From: Archangiaceae bacterium
GTDB taxonomy: Bacteria > Myxococcota > Myxococcia > Myxococcales > Myxococcaceae
NCBI GenBank assembly: GCA_016879935.1
Contig: JAACJQ010000269.1
Coordinates: 1 to 32,548 of the forward strand
DNA: 32,548 bases
Direction: 5' to 3'
Within the stretch, counting starts at the first letter, position 1. The number at the start of each line of letters is the position of its first letter. Under the pieces are notes generated by a model. That model worked only from the letters and a program-made list of their open reading frames with translations, did no database searches and was not told the origin of the DNA. Positions 1 through 7,316 of the stretch are shown here, in pieces. Both the position numbers and the translations under genes were made by a program.

Positions 1-1
1 C

Positions 2-781
2 GTCGAGCGGCTCGGGTCGAGGGAGTCCGAGCTTGGCGCCGCGCGGCGGCAGGTCGTCGCCGACGTGCACACCGGCCAGATTGGCGCCGACCTCTCCTCG
101 GCCGTGAAGTCGGCCATCATCTCGAGCCGGCTCCAGGAGTCGAAGGCCGACATCGAGAAGGCCATCACAGCCGGCCGCGCGGCGCTCGCCTCCGCGAAGG
201 GCTCGGGACTCTCGGAAGCCGAGCTGGCGCAGGTGACGAAGCCCTTCGAGGCCATGGTGGCGCTCACGCAGCAGGAGCTGTTGCCACGCCTCGAGAAGAA
301 TGGCGGCAGAGTCGACGCCGAGGTGCAGGCCATGGAGCGCCGGCTCGCGGTGCTCGACCGTGAGGTGCACGACGCCGCCGAGCTCGCGCTGGCCGCCGTT
401 CAGGTCCGTGGCGACGAAGGCGCCGCGGCCTTCAAACGTGACGTCTCGACGCTCGAGGTGCTCTTGGCCGCGCTCGCCGCCGCCGCCGTGCTGCTCCAGC
501 TGCTCTTGCTGGGCGCCGGCCTCCTGCGCCCGCTCACGCGAAAGCTGCGCACCGCCACCGACGCCGCCAACCGCATCTCGGCCGGAGACCTCGGCACCAC
601 CTTCGCGGTGCAGCACGACGACGAGGTGGGCATTCTCATCGACCGGCTCGCCTCGGTGCAGTCGTCGCTGAAGGCGATGATGTCTGATGCGCGCCAGCTC
701 TCTCGCGCGAAGGGCAGCTCTCGGTGCGCGCCGACCCGACGAAGCACCAGGGCGAGTACCGGCGAATCATCGAGGGCGTGA
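2..781 (+). CDS. Methyl-accepting chemotaxis protein, N-terminal part (5' partial, 3' frameshifted)
   Basis: This is the sensor half of a chemoreceptor. The frame is open to the left edge, so the start lies outside the window; the first internal ATG/GTG-type start is at 65. It encodes a helical, Ala/Glu-rich extracytoplasmic region, then a hydrophobic membrane segment (about 449-530) and a HAMP domain (about 535-680, with RISAGDL and the DEVG motif). After the residues DARQLSRA near 709 the frame runs into unrelated sequence and stops at 781. The expected continuation ([15 protein letters not shown]) is in another frame from 709 on. Comparison with the internal repeat [19 protein letters not shown] in the downstream part suggests a loss of about seven bases. 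The cause may be a real mutation or a sequence error. Together with the next entry it makes one receptor gene, the first of the che operon visible here. Confidence 0.72.
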   Translation, partial: VERLGSRESELGAARRQVVADVHTGQIGADLSSAVKSAIISSRLQESKADIEKAITAGRAALASAKGSGLSEAELAQVTKPFEAMVALTQQELLPRLEKNGGRVDAEVQAMERRLAVLDREVHDAAELALAAVQVRGDEGAAAFKRDVSTLEVLLAALAAAAVLLQLLLLGAGLLRPLTRKLRTATDAANRISAGDLGTTFAVQHDDEVGILIDRLASVQSSLKAMMSDARQLSRAKGSSRCAPTRRSTRASTGESSRA

Positions 782-2037
782 ACTCCACGCTCGACTCCGT
801 CATTCGGCCGCTCACCGCCGCGGCTGCGAACGTCGAGCAGATTGCCGCGGGCCGCCTGCCCGAGCCCATCACCGACGAGTGGCGCGGCGACTTCAACCGC
901 CTCAAGCAGAACCTCAACACCGCGACCGCCTCGGTGAAGGCCCTCGTCACCGACGCCGCCATGCTGGCCGACGCGGGCGTCGCAGGCCGGCTCGAGGTGC
1001 GCGCCGACGGCTCCCGTCATCAGGGCGACTTCAAGCGCATCGTCGAAGGTGTCAACGCCACGCTCGACTCCATCATCGGCCCCGTGAACGCGACGATGGC
1101 TGTGCTCGGCGCCATGGGCCAGGGCGACCTCACCCGCCGCGTCGAGACGCCGTACCGCGGGCAGCTCGAGACGCTGCGCGTCTCCATCAACACCACGGGC
1201 GAGAAGCTGCAGACCACCATCAGTGAGGTCGTCGCCACCGCTGCGCAGCTGGCCGCCGCCGCCGAGCAGGTGCGCGCCACCAGTCAGTCGCTCGCGTCTG
1301 CCGCCACCGAGCAGGCCTCGAGCGTCGAAGAGACGAGCTCGAGCGTCTCGCAGATGGCCGCCAGCATCACGCAGAACGCCGAGAGCGCGAAGCTCACCAG
1401 CGGGCGTGCCGAGAAGGCCGCGCGTGAAGCGAGCGAAGGTGGCTCGGCGGTGCGCCAGACGGTCGAAGCGATGAAGCAGATTGCCGTGCGCATCGGCATC
1501 ATCGACGACATCGCCTACCAGACGAACATGCTCGCCCTGAACGCTGCCATCGAGGCGGCGCGCGCCGGCGCCCATGGCAAGGGCTTCGCCGTCGTCGCCG
1601 CCGAGGTGCGCAAGCTGGCCGAGCGCAGTCAGGTGGCCGCGCAGGAGATTGGAACGCTCGCGGGCGGCAGCGTGAAAGACGCCGAGCGCGCGGGCACTCT
1701 CATCGGTGAGGTGGTGCCGGCCATCACGCAGACGAGCGAGTTGGTGCAGGAGATTGCCGCCGCCTCGCAGGAGCAGTCGACCGGCGTCGGGCAAATCAAC
1801 GCCGCGATGAACCAGATGAACAAGACGACGCAGCAGAACGCCGCGGCGAGCGAAGAGCTCTCGGCCACCAGCGAGAAGATGGCCGCCGCGACCGAGCGCC
1901 TCGAGGCCGTCATCGGCTTCTTCGCGAACGGCGCCAAAGCCTCCCCGCGGCAGCCGAGCTCGGTCGTCGACGCCGTCGCGCTGGGCAAACCCGCGAGAGC
2001 GACTCCGGCCGACGATCGCTTCGTTCCCTTCTCGTGA
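724..2037 (+). CDS. Methyl-accepting chemotaxis protein, C-terminal signalling part
   Basis: This is the cytoplasmic signalling part of the receptor begun upstream. The first in-frame start codon is a GTG at 724, but homology extends back to 709 in this frame, so the GTG is probably an internal valine codon. It carries two more HAMP-like units ([13 protein letters not shown] and [13 protein letters not shown]), then a long coiled-coil methyl-accepting domain. The conserved hairpin tip that binds CheW and CheA is intact: [20 protein letters not shown] followed by [20 protein letters not shown] and ERS. There is no C-terminal CheR-tethering pentapeptide. The poly-HAMP layout is common in myxobacterial receptors. 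cheW follows after 9 bases. If the frameshift is real, this part could be made only by reinitiation, as a soluble receptor without its sensor. Confidence 0.85.
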   Translation: MRADPTKHQGEYRRIIEGVNSTLDSVIRPLTAAAANVEQIAAGRLPEPITDEWRGDFNRLKQNLNTATASVKALVTDAAMLADAGVAGRLEVRADGSRHQGDFKRIVEGVNATLDSIIGPVNATMAVLGAMGQGDLTRRVETPYRGQLETLRVSINTTGEKLQTTISEVVATAAQLAAAAEQVRATSQSLASAATEQASSVEETSSSVSQMAASITQNAESAKLTSGRAEKAAREASEGGSAVRQTVEAMKQIAVRIGIIDDIAYQTNMLALNAAIEAARAGAHGKGFAVVAAEVRKLAERSQVAAQEIGTLAGGSVKDAERAGTLIGEVVPAITQTSELVQEIAAASQEQSTGVGQINAAMNQMNKTTQQNAAASEELSATSEKMAAATERLEAVIGFFANGAKASPRQPSSVVDAVALGKPARATPADDRFVPFS

Positions 2038-2046
2038 GGCACCGAC

Positions 2047-2556
2047 ATGACGCCCACCACGCCAGTCGAAGACGAGAACGCCGAAGTCACCACGCAGCAC
2101 CTGCTCTTCGTGCTCGGCGCCGAGACGTTCGCGGTGCACATCGCCCAGGTTCGGGAAATCATCGAGTACGCCGGCGTGACGACGGTGCCGATGATGCCGC
2201 CGGTGCTCAAGGGCGTCATCAACCTGCGCGGCCGCGTGGTGCCGGTCGTCGACCTCTCGGTGCGCTTCGGGCGCGAGCCCACCACGGCGGGGAGACGGGC
2301 GAGCGTCGTCATCGCCGAGGTGAGCGCCGACGACACGAAGCACCTCGTCGGTGTGATGGTGAACGCCGTCTCCGAGGTGGTCGAGCTGCCGCCCTCGGTC
2401 ATCGAGCCACCGCCGAGCTTCGGCGCGTCGATTCGTGACGCCTTCATCTCGGGCATCGCGCGCCACAAGGACAAGTTCCTCGTGGTGCTCGACGTCGCGA
2501 AGGTGCTGTCAGTCGAAGAGCTGTCGTCACTCGATGGCCAGCGAACGAGCCACTGA
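2047..2556 (+). CDS. cheW: CheW chemotaxis coupling protein
   Basis: A 169-residue CheW-family adaptor. In the family it links receptor hairpin tips to the CheA kinase at the membrane array. The single CheW (SH3-like) domain fills most of the protein: LLFVLGAETFAVHIAQVREI at the start, the hallmark GVINLRGRVVPVVDL near residue 57, and KFLVVLDVAKVL near the C-terminus. The length is typical. The start ATG lies 9 bases after the receptor stop. The next gene begins 1 base after its stop, so the two are probably co-translated. It is the only stand-alone CheW here, and it sits beside the receptor and kinase it presumably serves. Confidence 0.95.
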   Translation: MTPTTPVEDENAEVTTQHLLFVLGAETFAVHIAQVREIIEYAGVTTVPMMPPVLKGVINLRGRVVPVVDLSVRFGREPTTAGRRASVVIAEVSADDTKHLVGVMVNAVSEVVELPPSVIEPPPSFGASIRDAFISGIARHKDKFLVVLDVAKVLSVEELSSLDGQRTSH

Positions 2557-2557
2557 C

Positions 2558-2836
2558 ATGTTCTCGCTCGTCGCCATCGATGGCTCGTCTGCGCGGCTCG
2601 ACGGAACGCTCGACCTGGCCGCCATGAAGGAGGCGAAGCCCCTGCTCTCGAACGCCTGCGCGACGGGCGTGCGGCGCTTCGACCTCTCGGGCCTCGAGCT
2701 CATCGACACCGCGGGCGTGCAGTTGTTGCACTGGCTCAAGACGTACCAGTCGAAGGACTTGAGGCTCGTCGGCGCTCCGAAGGGCGTGCAGCGCACGTTC
2801 GCGCTCATCGGCCTCGAGACGATGGTGTCGCCATGA
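2558..2836 (+). CDS. STAS-domain protein within the che operon
   Basis: A 92-residue protein consisting of one STAS domain, as in anti-sigma-factor antagonists and MlaB. It shows the N-terminal strands (LVAIDGSSARLDGTLDLAA), then RRFDLSGLELIDTAGVQLLH, where the loop before the key helix reads D-T-A-G, and a final strand KDLRLVGAPKGVQRTF. In phosphorylated anti-anti-sigma factors this loop usually carries a serine (D-S-S/T-G). Here it is Thr-Ala, closer to MlaB-type STAS proteins, so regulation by serine phosphorylation is doubtful. The ATG lies 1 base after the cheW stop, and the stop overlaps the cheA start (ATGA). This strict coupling implies a role in the chemosensory complex or its output, perhaps as a scaffold; that is inference. 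Confidence 0.85.
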   Translation: MFSLVAIDGSSARLDGTLDLAAMKEAKPLLSNACATGVRRFDLSGLELIDTAGVQLLHWLKTYQSKDLRLVGAPKGVQRTFALIGLETMVSP

Positions 2837-4749
2837 CGCCGAACATTCCGCCCATCTTCTTCGACGAGGCCAGAGACCTGCTCGCGGTATTTCAGCGCGG
2901 GCTGCTCGACCGTGGGGCGCGTGACGCCGAGGCCATCAACGCGTTGTTTCGCAGCGCCCACACGCTCAAAGGCGCCGCCGGTCTGTTCTCGCTCGAAGGC
3001 GTCGTGCAGTTCGCCCACGCGGCCGAGGCGGTGCTCGAGTCGGTGCGCGCGGGCACGGTGGCGCTCGACGACGCGACGGTGAAGGCGTTGCTCGAAGCGC
3101 ACGACGAGCTCGAGCGCCTCATCGACGAGGTGGCTCAGGGCCACGAACGTCAGGGCGACCAGAAGCTCGTGCAGGTGCTGCTCGCGCGCGCCGGTGGGGC
3201 CGCAGTTCCCGCCGCGCCCGTCGAGAAGGCCGCCGCGAAGCACCGCTACTCGGTCTCGGTGCGCTTCGGCGCGCCAGTGATGCGTGAGGGCTTCGACCCC
3301 ATCAGCTTCATCAGCTTTCTCGCCACGCTCGGCGAGCTCACGGACTGCGAAGCGACGTTCCCCGAGCTGCCCGACGGCGACGCGTTCGACCCGACTAGCT
3401 GCTACCTGCGCGTCGAGGCCACGCTCGTCACGCCCGTCTCGGCCGAGACCGTGCAGTCGACGTTCGAGTTCATTCTCGACAGCACGCAGGTGGTGGTGAC
3501 CGAGGTCGTCGAAGCCGCGCCACCACCACCTCCACCACCCCAGCCCTCGGCCGAGAGCGCCACGCCGCGGGCCGCCGAGACGCGCCTGGTGAAGGTGCCC
3601 GCGGACCGGCTCGACGAGCTCATCGACCTCGTTGGTGAGTTGGTCATCGCGGCCGCCGCCAATCAAGCCGTCGCGTCACGCAACAAAGACACCGCCACCT
3701 CCGAATCGCTCGCGACGCTCAACCAGCTCGTCGGCAGCATTCGTGACACGGCGCTGGGCCTGCGCATGGTGCCGGTGGGCGAGACGTTCTCCCGCTTTCA
3801 TCGCGTGGTGCGCGACCTCTCGAAGCAGCTCGGCAAGTCGATTCAGCTCGAGCTCCAGGGCGCCGACACCGAACTCGACAAGTCGCTCGTCGACCGCCTC
3901 GTCGACCCGCTCACGCACATCGTACGCAACTCGCTCGACCACGGGCTCGAGACCGAAGCCGAGCGCACGGCCGCAGGAAAGCCTCCGACGGGCACCCTGC
4001 GCATCTCGGCGATGCACGAAGGTGGCAGCGTCGTCATCGACGTCTCCGACGACGGGCGCGGGCTCAACCGGCCCCGCATTCTGGCCAAGGCCATCGAGAA
4101 GGGCCTGGTGCCCACGGGCGCGAAGCTGGCCACCGAAGACATCGACGAGCTCATCTTCCTGCCCGGCTTCAGCTCGGCGGAGCAGGTGAGTGAAATCTCG
4201 GGCCGCGGCGTGGGGATGGACGTCGTGAAACGCACCATCGAAGGCCTGCGCGGCACGGTGGAGCTCTCGTCGGAGGACGGGAAGGGCACCCGCCTGCGCC
4301 TCCGATTGCCGCTCACCCTTGCCATCATTGATGGTTTTGGTGTCTCGGTCGGCACCGGCAGGTGGATTGTTCCCCTCAAATCGATACACGAGTGTCTTGA
4401 TTTCTCATCCGTCGTCGAGAGCGAGCCTCATCACCGGCTGTCGATTCGTGGGCAGGTCGTGCCGTTCGTTCGGCTGAGGGAGTTGTTCACGCTCCCCGGC
4501 GAGCGGCCGGCGAAAGAGAGCGTGGTGGTGGTGGAGCACGCCGACAAGCGCGTGGGCCTCGTCGTCGATGCGCTGCACGGCGCGGTGCAGACCGTCATCA
4601 AGCCGATGGGCCCGCTCTTCCAGCACATGGAGGGCGTCGGCGGCGCCACCATTCTCGGCACCGGAGACGTCGGCTTCATTCTCGACGTCGGCCAGTTGGT
4701 GAAGAAGGGGGCCACGCCCCGGGCGCGCGCGAAGGAGGCCGCATGCTGA
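2833..4749 (+). CDS. cheA: CheA chemotaxis histidine kinase
   Basis: A 638-residue CheA kinase, which autophosphorylates in response to receptors and passes phosphate to response regulators. Domains in order: P1 HPt with the phospho-acceptor in FRSAHTLKGAAG (His43); a P2-like regulator-binding domain (about 135-225); a proline-rich linker (about 228-238); P3 dimerisation helices beginning TRLVKVPADRLDELIDLVGE; P4 ATPase with the N box HIVRNSLDHG (Asn366), DDGRGLN and GRGVGMDVVKRT; and a P5 CheW-like domain from about 500 to the end. All catalytic motifs look intact. The start overlaps the STAS stop, and the stop overlaps the cheR start. No CheY is encoded in the window, so the phosphate target besides CheB must lie elsewhere or upstream. 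Confidence 0.96.
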   Translation: MTPNIPPIFFDEARDLLAVFQRGLLDRGARDAEAINALFRSAHTLKGAAGLFSLEGVVQFAHAAEAVLESVRAGTVALDDATVKALLEAHDELERLIDEVAQGHERQGDQKLVQVLLARAGGAAVPAAPVEKAAAKHRYSVSVRFGAPVMREGFDPISFISFLATLGELTDCEATFPELPDGDAFDPTSCYLRVEATLVTPVSAETVQSTFEFILDSTQVVVTEVVEAAPPPPPPPQPSAESATPRAAETRLVKVPADRLDELIDLVGELVIAAAANQAVASRNKDTATSESLATLNQLVGSIRDTALGLRMVPVGETFSRFHRVVRDLSKQLGKSIQLELQGADTELDKSLVDRLVDPLTHIVRNSLDHGLETEAERTAAGKPPTGTLRISAMHEGGSVVIDVSDDGRGLNRPRILAKAIEKGLVPTGAKLATEDIDELIFLPGFSSAEQVSEISGRGVGMDVVKRTIEGLRGTVELSSEDGKGTRLRLRLPLTLAIIDGFGVSVGTGRWIVPLKSIHECLDFSSVVESEPHHRLSIRGQVVPFVRLRELFTLPGERPAKESVVVVEHADKRVGLVVDALHGAVQTVIKPMGPLFQHMEGVGGATILGTGDVGFILDVGQLVKKGATPRARAKEAAC

Positions 4750-5564
4750 GCGCCCTCGAGGTCGACGAGACGCTCTCGTCGGAGGACTTTCGCTGGCTGA
4801 GCTCGTTCTTCGAGAACCGCACGGGCATCGCGCTCAAGGGTGACAAAGAGGCGCTGGTGCGGGGCCGGCTGCTCTCGCGTGCGCGGGCGCTGGGGCACTC
4901 GAGCCTGACGACCTACGTGGGCTTCGCGCGCTCGGGTGCCGGCGTCGACGAGCAGACCGCCATCGTCGAGGCGCTCACCACGCACGAGACCTCGTTCTTC
5001 CGTGAGCCCGCGCACTTCGAGGTGCTGCGCCAGTTCGCCAGCCAGCAGCCGAAGCCGCTGCGCGTGTGGAGCGCGGCCTGCTCCACGGGCGAAGAGGCCG
5101 CCAGCATCGCCATGACGCTCGCCGAGGTCGACCCGTCGCTGAGCTTCGAGGTGGTGGGCACCGACATTGCGCCCGAGACCGTTCGCCGCGCACGAGACGG
5201 CCTCTTCCCCATGGAGCGTTCGGTGCAGCTCTCGCCCGAGCGCCTGCGTCGTCACTGTCTGCGCGGCACCCGCGAGGCCGAGGGCACGTTCCGGTTGCAG
5301 CCGGCGCTCGCCGCGCGCGTGCGCTTCGAGGTGGCCAACCTCTTCGAGCTGCCCGCCTCGCTCGGCCGCTTCGACGTCGTCTTCCTGCGCAACGTGCTCA
5401 TCTACTTCAACGACGGTCGGCGCCGGCAGGTGGTGAAGGCCGTGCTCGAGCACCTCAAGCCGCGTGGCCTGTTGCTGCCGGGCCACGCCGAGCAGGTGCG
5501 CGACGCCAGCGCCGACCTCAAGTCCATCGCCGTCGCCGTCTTCCGGTACGAGCCCTCGCCATGA
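4743..5564 (+). CDS. cheR: CheR protein-glutamate O-methyltransferase
   Basis: A 273-residue CheR that methylates receptor glutamates using S-adenosylmethionine and so sets adaptation. The N-terminal helical domain contains EDFRWLSSFFENRTGIAL. The characteristic ALTTHETSFFRE follows, then the SAM-binding site RVWSAACSTGEEAASIAM, the GTDIAPETVRRAR acidic loop and FDVVFLRNVLIYFND. The length matches the family, and there are no TPR repeats. Its ATG lies inside the end of cheA and its stop overlaps the cheB ATG, so it is translationally coupled on both sides. Confidence 0.95.
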   Translation: MLSALEVDETLSSEDFRWLSSFFENRTGIALKGDKEALVRGRLLSRARALGHSSLTTYVGFARSGAGVDEQTAIVEALTTHETSFFREPAHFEVLRQFASQQPKPLRVWSAACSTGEEAASIAMTLAEVDPSLSFEVVGTDIAPETVRRARDGLFPMERSVQLSPERLRRHCLRGTREAEGTFRLQPALAARVRFEVANLFELPASLGRFDVVFLRNVLIYFNDGRRRQVVKAVLEHLKPRGLLLPGHAEQVRDASADLKSIAVAVFRYEPSP

Positions 5565-6598
5565 CCGCCGTGCTCATCATCGACGACTCGGCGTTGATGC
5601 GGCAGATGCTGACGGCCGCCTTCGCCGCCGCGCACGACATCAGCGTCGACACCGCGCTCGACCCGCTCTTCGCGCTCGAGAAGATGAAGCGTCGCTGGCC
5701 CGACGTCATCGTGCTCGACCTCGAGATGCCACGAATGGACGGCATGACGTTTCTGAAGAAGGTGATGGCCGAGCGGCCCACGCCCGTCGTGGTGTGCTCG
5801 ACGTTGACCGAGAAGGGCGCCGAGGCGTCGGTGCGCGCGTTGGCCGCAGGCGCGGTGTCGGTGTTCCCCAAGAACCAGCTCAAGGCGGCGCAGGGCGCGC
5901 CCGAGGTGCAGCAGGCGCTCGTGTCGATGGTGCGTGAGGCGGCCGCGAGCCGGGTGAGCGCGCTCGGCATGAAGCCGGCCGGCGTCGTCAACGTGTCAGC
6001 GCCGTCGACGCCCGAGGTGTCGCTGGTCGCGCTCGGCGCTTCGACGGGAGGCACCATCGCCCTCGAGCAGGTGCTGGTCGCGTTGCCCGCTGACGTGCCG
6101 CCCATCGTGCTCGTGCAGCACATGCCCGAGAAGTTCACCCTCGCGTTCGCGCAGCGGCTCGACAGCCTGACGAAGGTGCGGGTGCATGAGGCGAAGGGCG
6201 GCGAGGTGCTCGAGCGCGGCCACGTCTACATCGCGCCCGGTGGCCGCCACATGAGCCTCGTCTCGGATGGTGGCGCGCTGACGACGCGGGTCTTCGACGC
6301 ACCGCACGTGAACCGGCACAAGCCCAGCGTCGACGTGCTGTTCAACTCGGTCGCGAAGCTGGTCGGTTCGCGCACGCTGGCGATGTTGATGACGGGCATG
6401 GGCGACGACGGCGCGCGCGGGCTGCTGGCGTTGCGGCAGTCGGGCGCGATGACGGTGGCGCAGGACGAAGCGACGAGCATCGTGTTCGGCATGCCCGCCG
6501 AGGCCATCAAGCTGGGCGCCGCGCAGCAGGTGTTGCCGCTGCAGGCGCTCGCGCAGGTCATCGCCGCCTGCCGGGGCGCGAAGCAGCAGGCCGCCTGA
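5561..6598 (+). CDS. cheB: CheB protein-glutamate methylesterase/glutaminase
   Basis: A 345-residue CheB, the counterpart of CheR. It removes methyl groups from receptors after phosphorylation by CheA. The receiver domain has the acidic pair DD at 8-9, the phospho-acceptor Asp53 in VLDLEMPRMDG and Lys104. The methylesterase domain carries the catalytic triad Ser161 (GASTGGT), His187 (QHMPEKFT) and Asp283 (TGMGDDGARG), each offset by three from the enteric enzyme. The ATG overlaps the cheR stop (ATGA); a longer upstream reading in the same frame is antisense-like noise and is not used. It is the last gene of the che operon, with a 97-base gap after it. Confidence 0.95.
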   Translation: MTAVLIIDDSALMRQMLTAAFAAAHDISVDTALDPLFALEKMKRRWPDVIVLDLEMPRMDGMTFLKKVMAERPTPVVVCSTLTEKGAEASVRALAAGAVSVFPKNQLKAAQGAPEVQQALVSMVREAAASRVSALGMKPAGVVNVSAPSTPEVSLVALGASTGGTIALEQVLVALPADVPPIVLVQHMPEKFTLAFAQRLDSLTKVRVHEAKGGEVLERGHVYIAPGGRHMSLVSDGGALTTRVFDAPHVNRHKPSVDVLFNSVAKLVGSRTLAMLMTGMGDDGARGLLALRQSGAMTVAQDEATSIVFGMPAEAIKLGAAQQVLPLQALAQVIAACRGAKQQAA

Positions 6599-6695
6599 TT
6601 CGTCAAGCCTTCCGTCCAGCGCAAAGGCTGCGGCTGGCTGATCAGTCCATTTTTCCCGGGTGACGTGACGCCGCGACGCTGGCACAAGGCGACGC

Positions 6696-7316
6696 ATGCA
6701 CACGCAGACGCTGCAGCGGCTCCGCGCCGAGCTCGAATCCGCCTCGACGCTCCACCTCGCGATGGGCCGTATCGCCACCCGCGCCAACCCGGCCGCACCC
6801 ACCGCGTGGACGGGGCCGCTCCTCGAAGAGCTCGAAGACCTCACCGACGACGACGGCGGCTTCTCGCAAGCGGGCGTCGCCGAGATTCGCCGTCGCTCGG
6901 GCGCGGCCCTCATCGCGCAGTTCCACGCGGTGCGCACCGCCATCGATGGCGCTCCCGCGGCTGCGCGCAAGGGCCTGCAGGCGCTGCTCGACGCCACGCT
7001 CGTCACTGGCACCGGCAACGCCGCCATCGCCACCGCCGCGATTCCCACCGTGCTCTCGGGCCTCGTGAAGTCCGGCGAGCTGCGGCTCGACTACACGATG
7101 CGCGCGGCGATGTTGGCGCGTGACGGTCTGGCCACCGAGCAGGCTGCCCCGGCGAAGAAGCCCGTGAAGAAGCCCGCCGCGAAGAAGCCGGTGAAGAAGG
7201 CCGCGAAGGCGAAGAAGCCCGCGCCGAAGAAGGCCGCCGCGAAGAAGCCGGCACCGAAGAAGAAGCCGGCGAAGAAGCCCGCCCCGAAGAAGAAGCCAGC
7301 CGGGAAGAAGAAGTGA
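6696..7316 (+). CDS. Protein with unknown N-terminal domain and histone-H1-like Lys/Ala/Pro tail
   Basis: A 206-residue protein in two parts. Residues about 1-150 form an Ala/Leu-rich, probably helical domain that I do not recognise. Residues about 152-206 are almost only Lys, Pro and Ala in repeats such as KKPAAKKPVKKAAK, resembling histone H1 tails and AlgP/HupB-type bacterial tails. Such tails bind nucleic acid without sequence specificity, so DNA binding is likely; the job of the N-terminal domain is unknown. The ATG at 6696 has an AAGG ribosome site 6 bases upstream. The stop overlaps the GTG start of the next gene. It follows cheB by 97 bases and is probably transcribed separately or by read-through. 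Confidence 0.8.
   Translation: MHTQTLQRLRAELESASTLHLAMGRIATRANPAAPTAWTGPLLEELEDLTDDDGGFSQAGVAEIRRRSGAALIAQFHAVRTAIDGAPAAARKGLQALLDATLVTGTGNAAIATAAIPTVLSGLVKSGELRLDYTMRAAMLARDGLATEQAAPAKKPVKKPAAKKPVKKAAKAKKPAPKKAAAKKPAPKKKPAKKPAPKKKPAGKKK

Noticed and set aside
400..2466. A 688-codon minus-strand open frame across the receptor and cheW
   Set aside because: It is antisense to clear chemotaxis genes, rich in Arg/His/Gly as expected for mirror frames of high-GC genes, and has no recognisable domain.
6670..6698. A sigma-54-like -24/-12 element (TGGCAC followed by a GC) before the H1-tailed gene
   Set aside because: The spacing is off by one and the -12 half would overlap the start codon.
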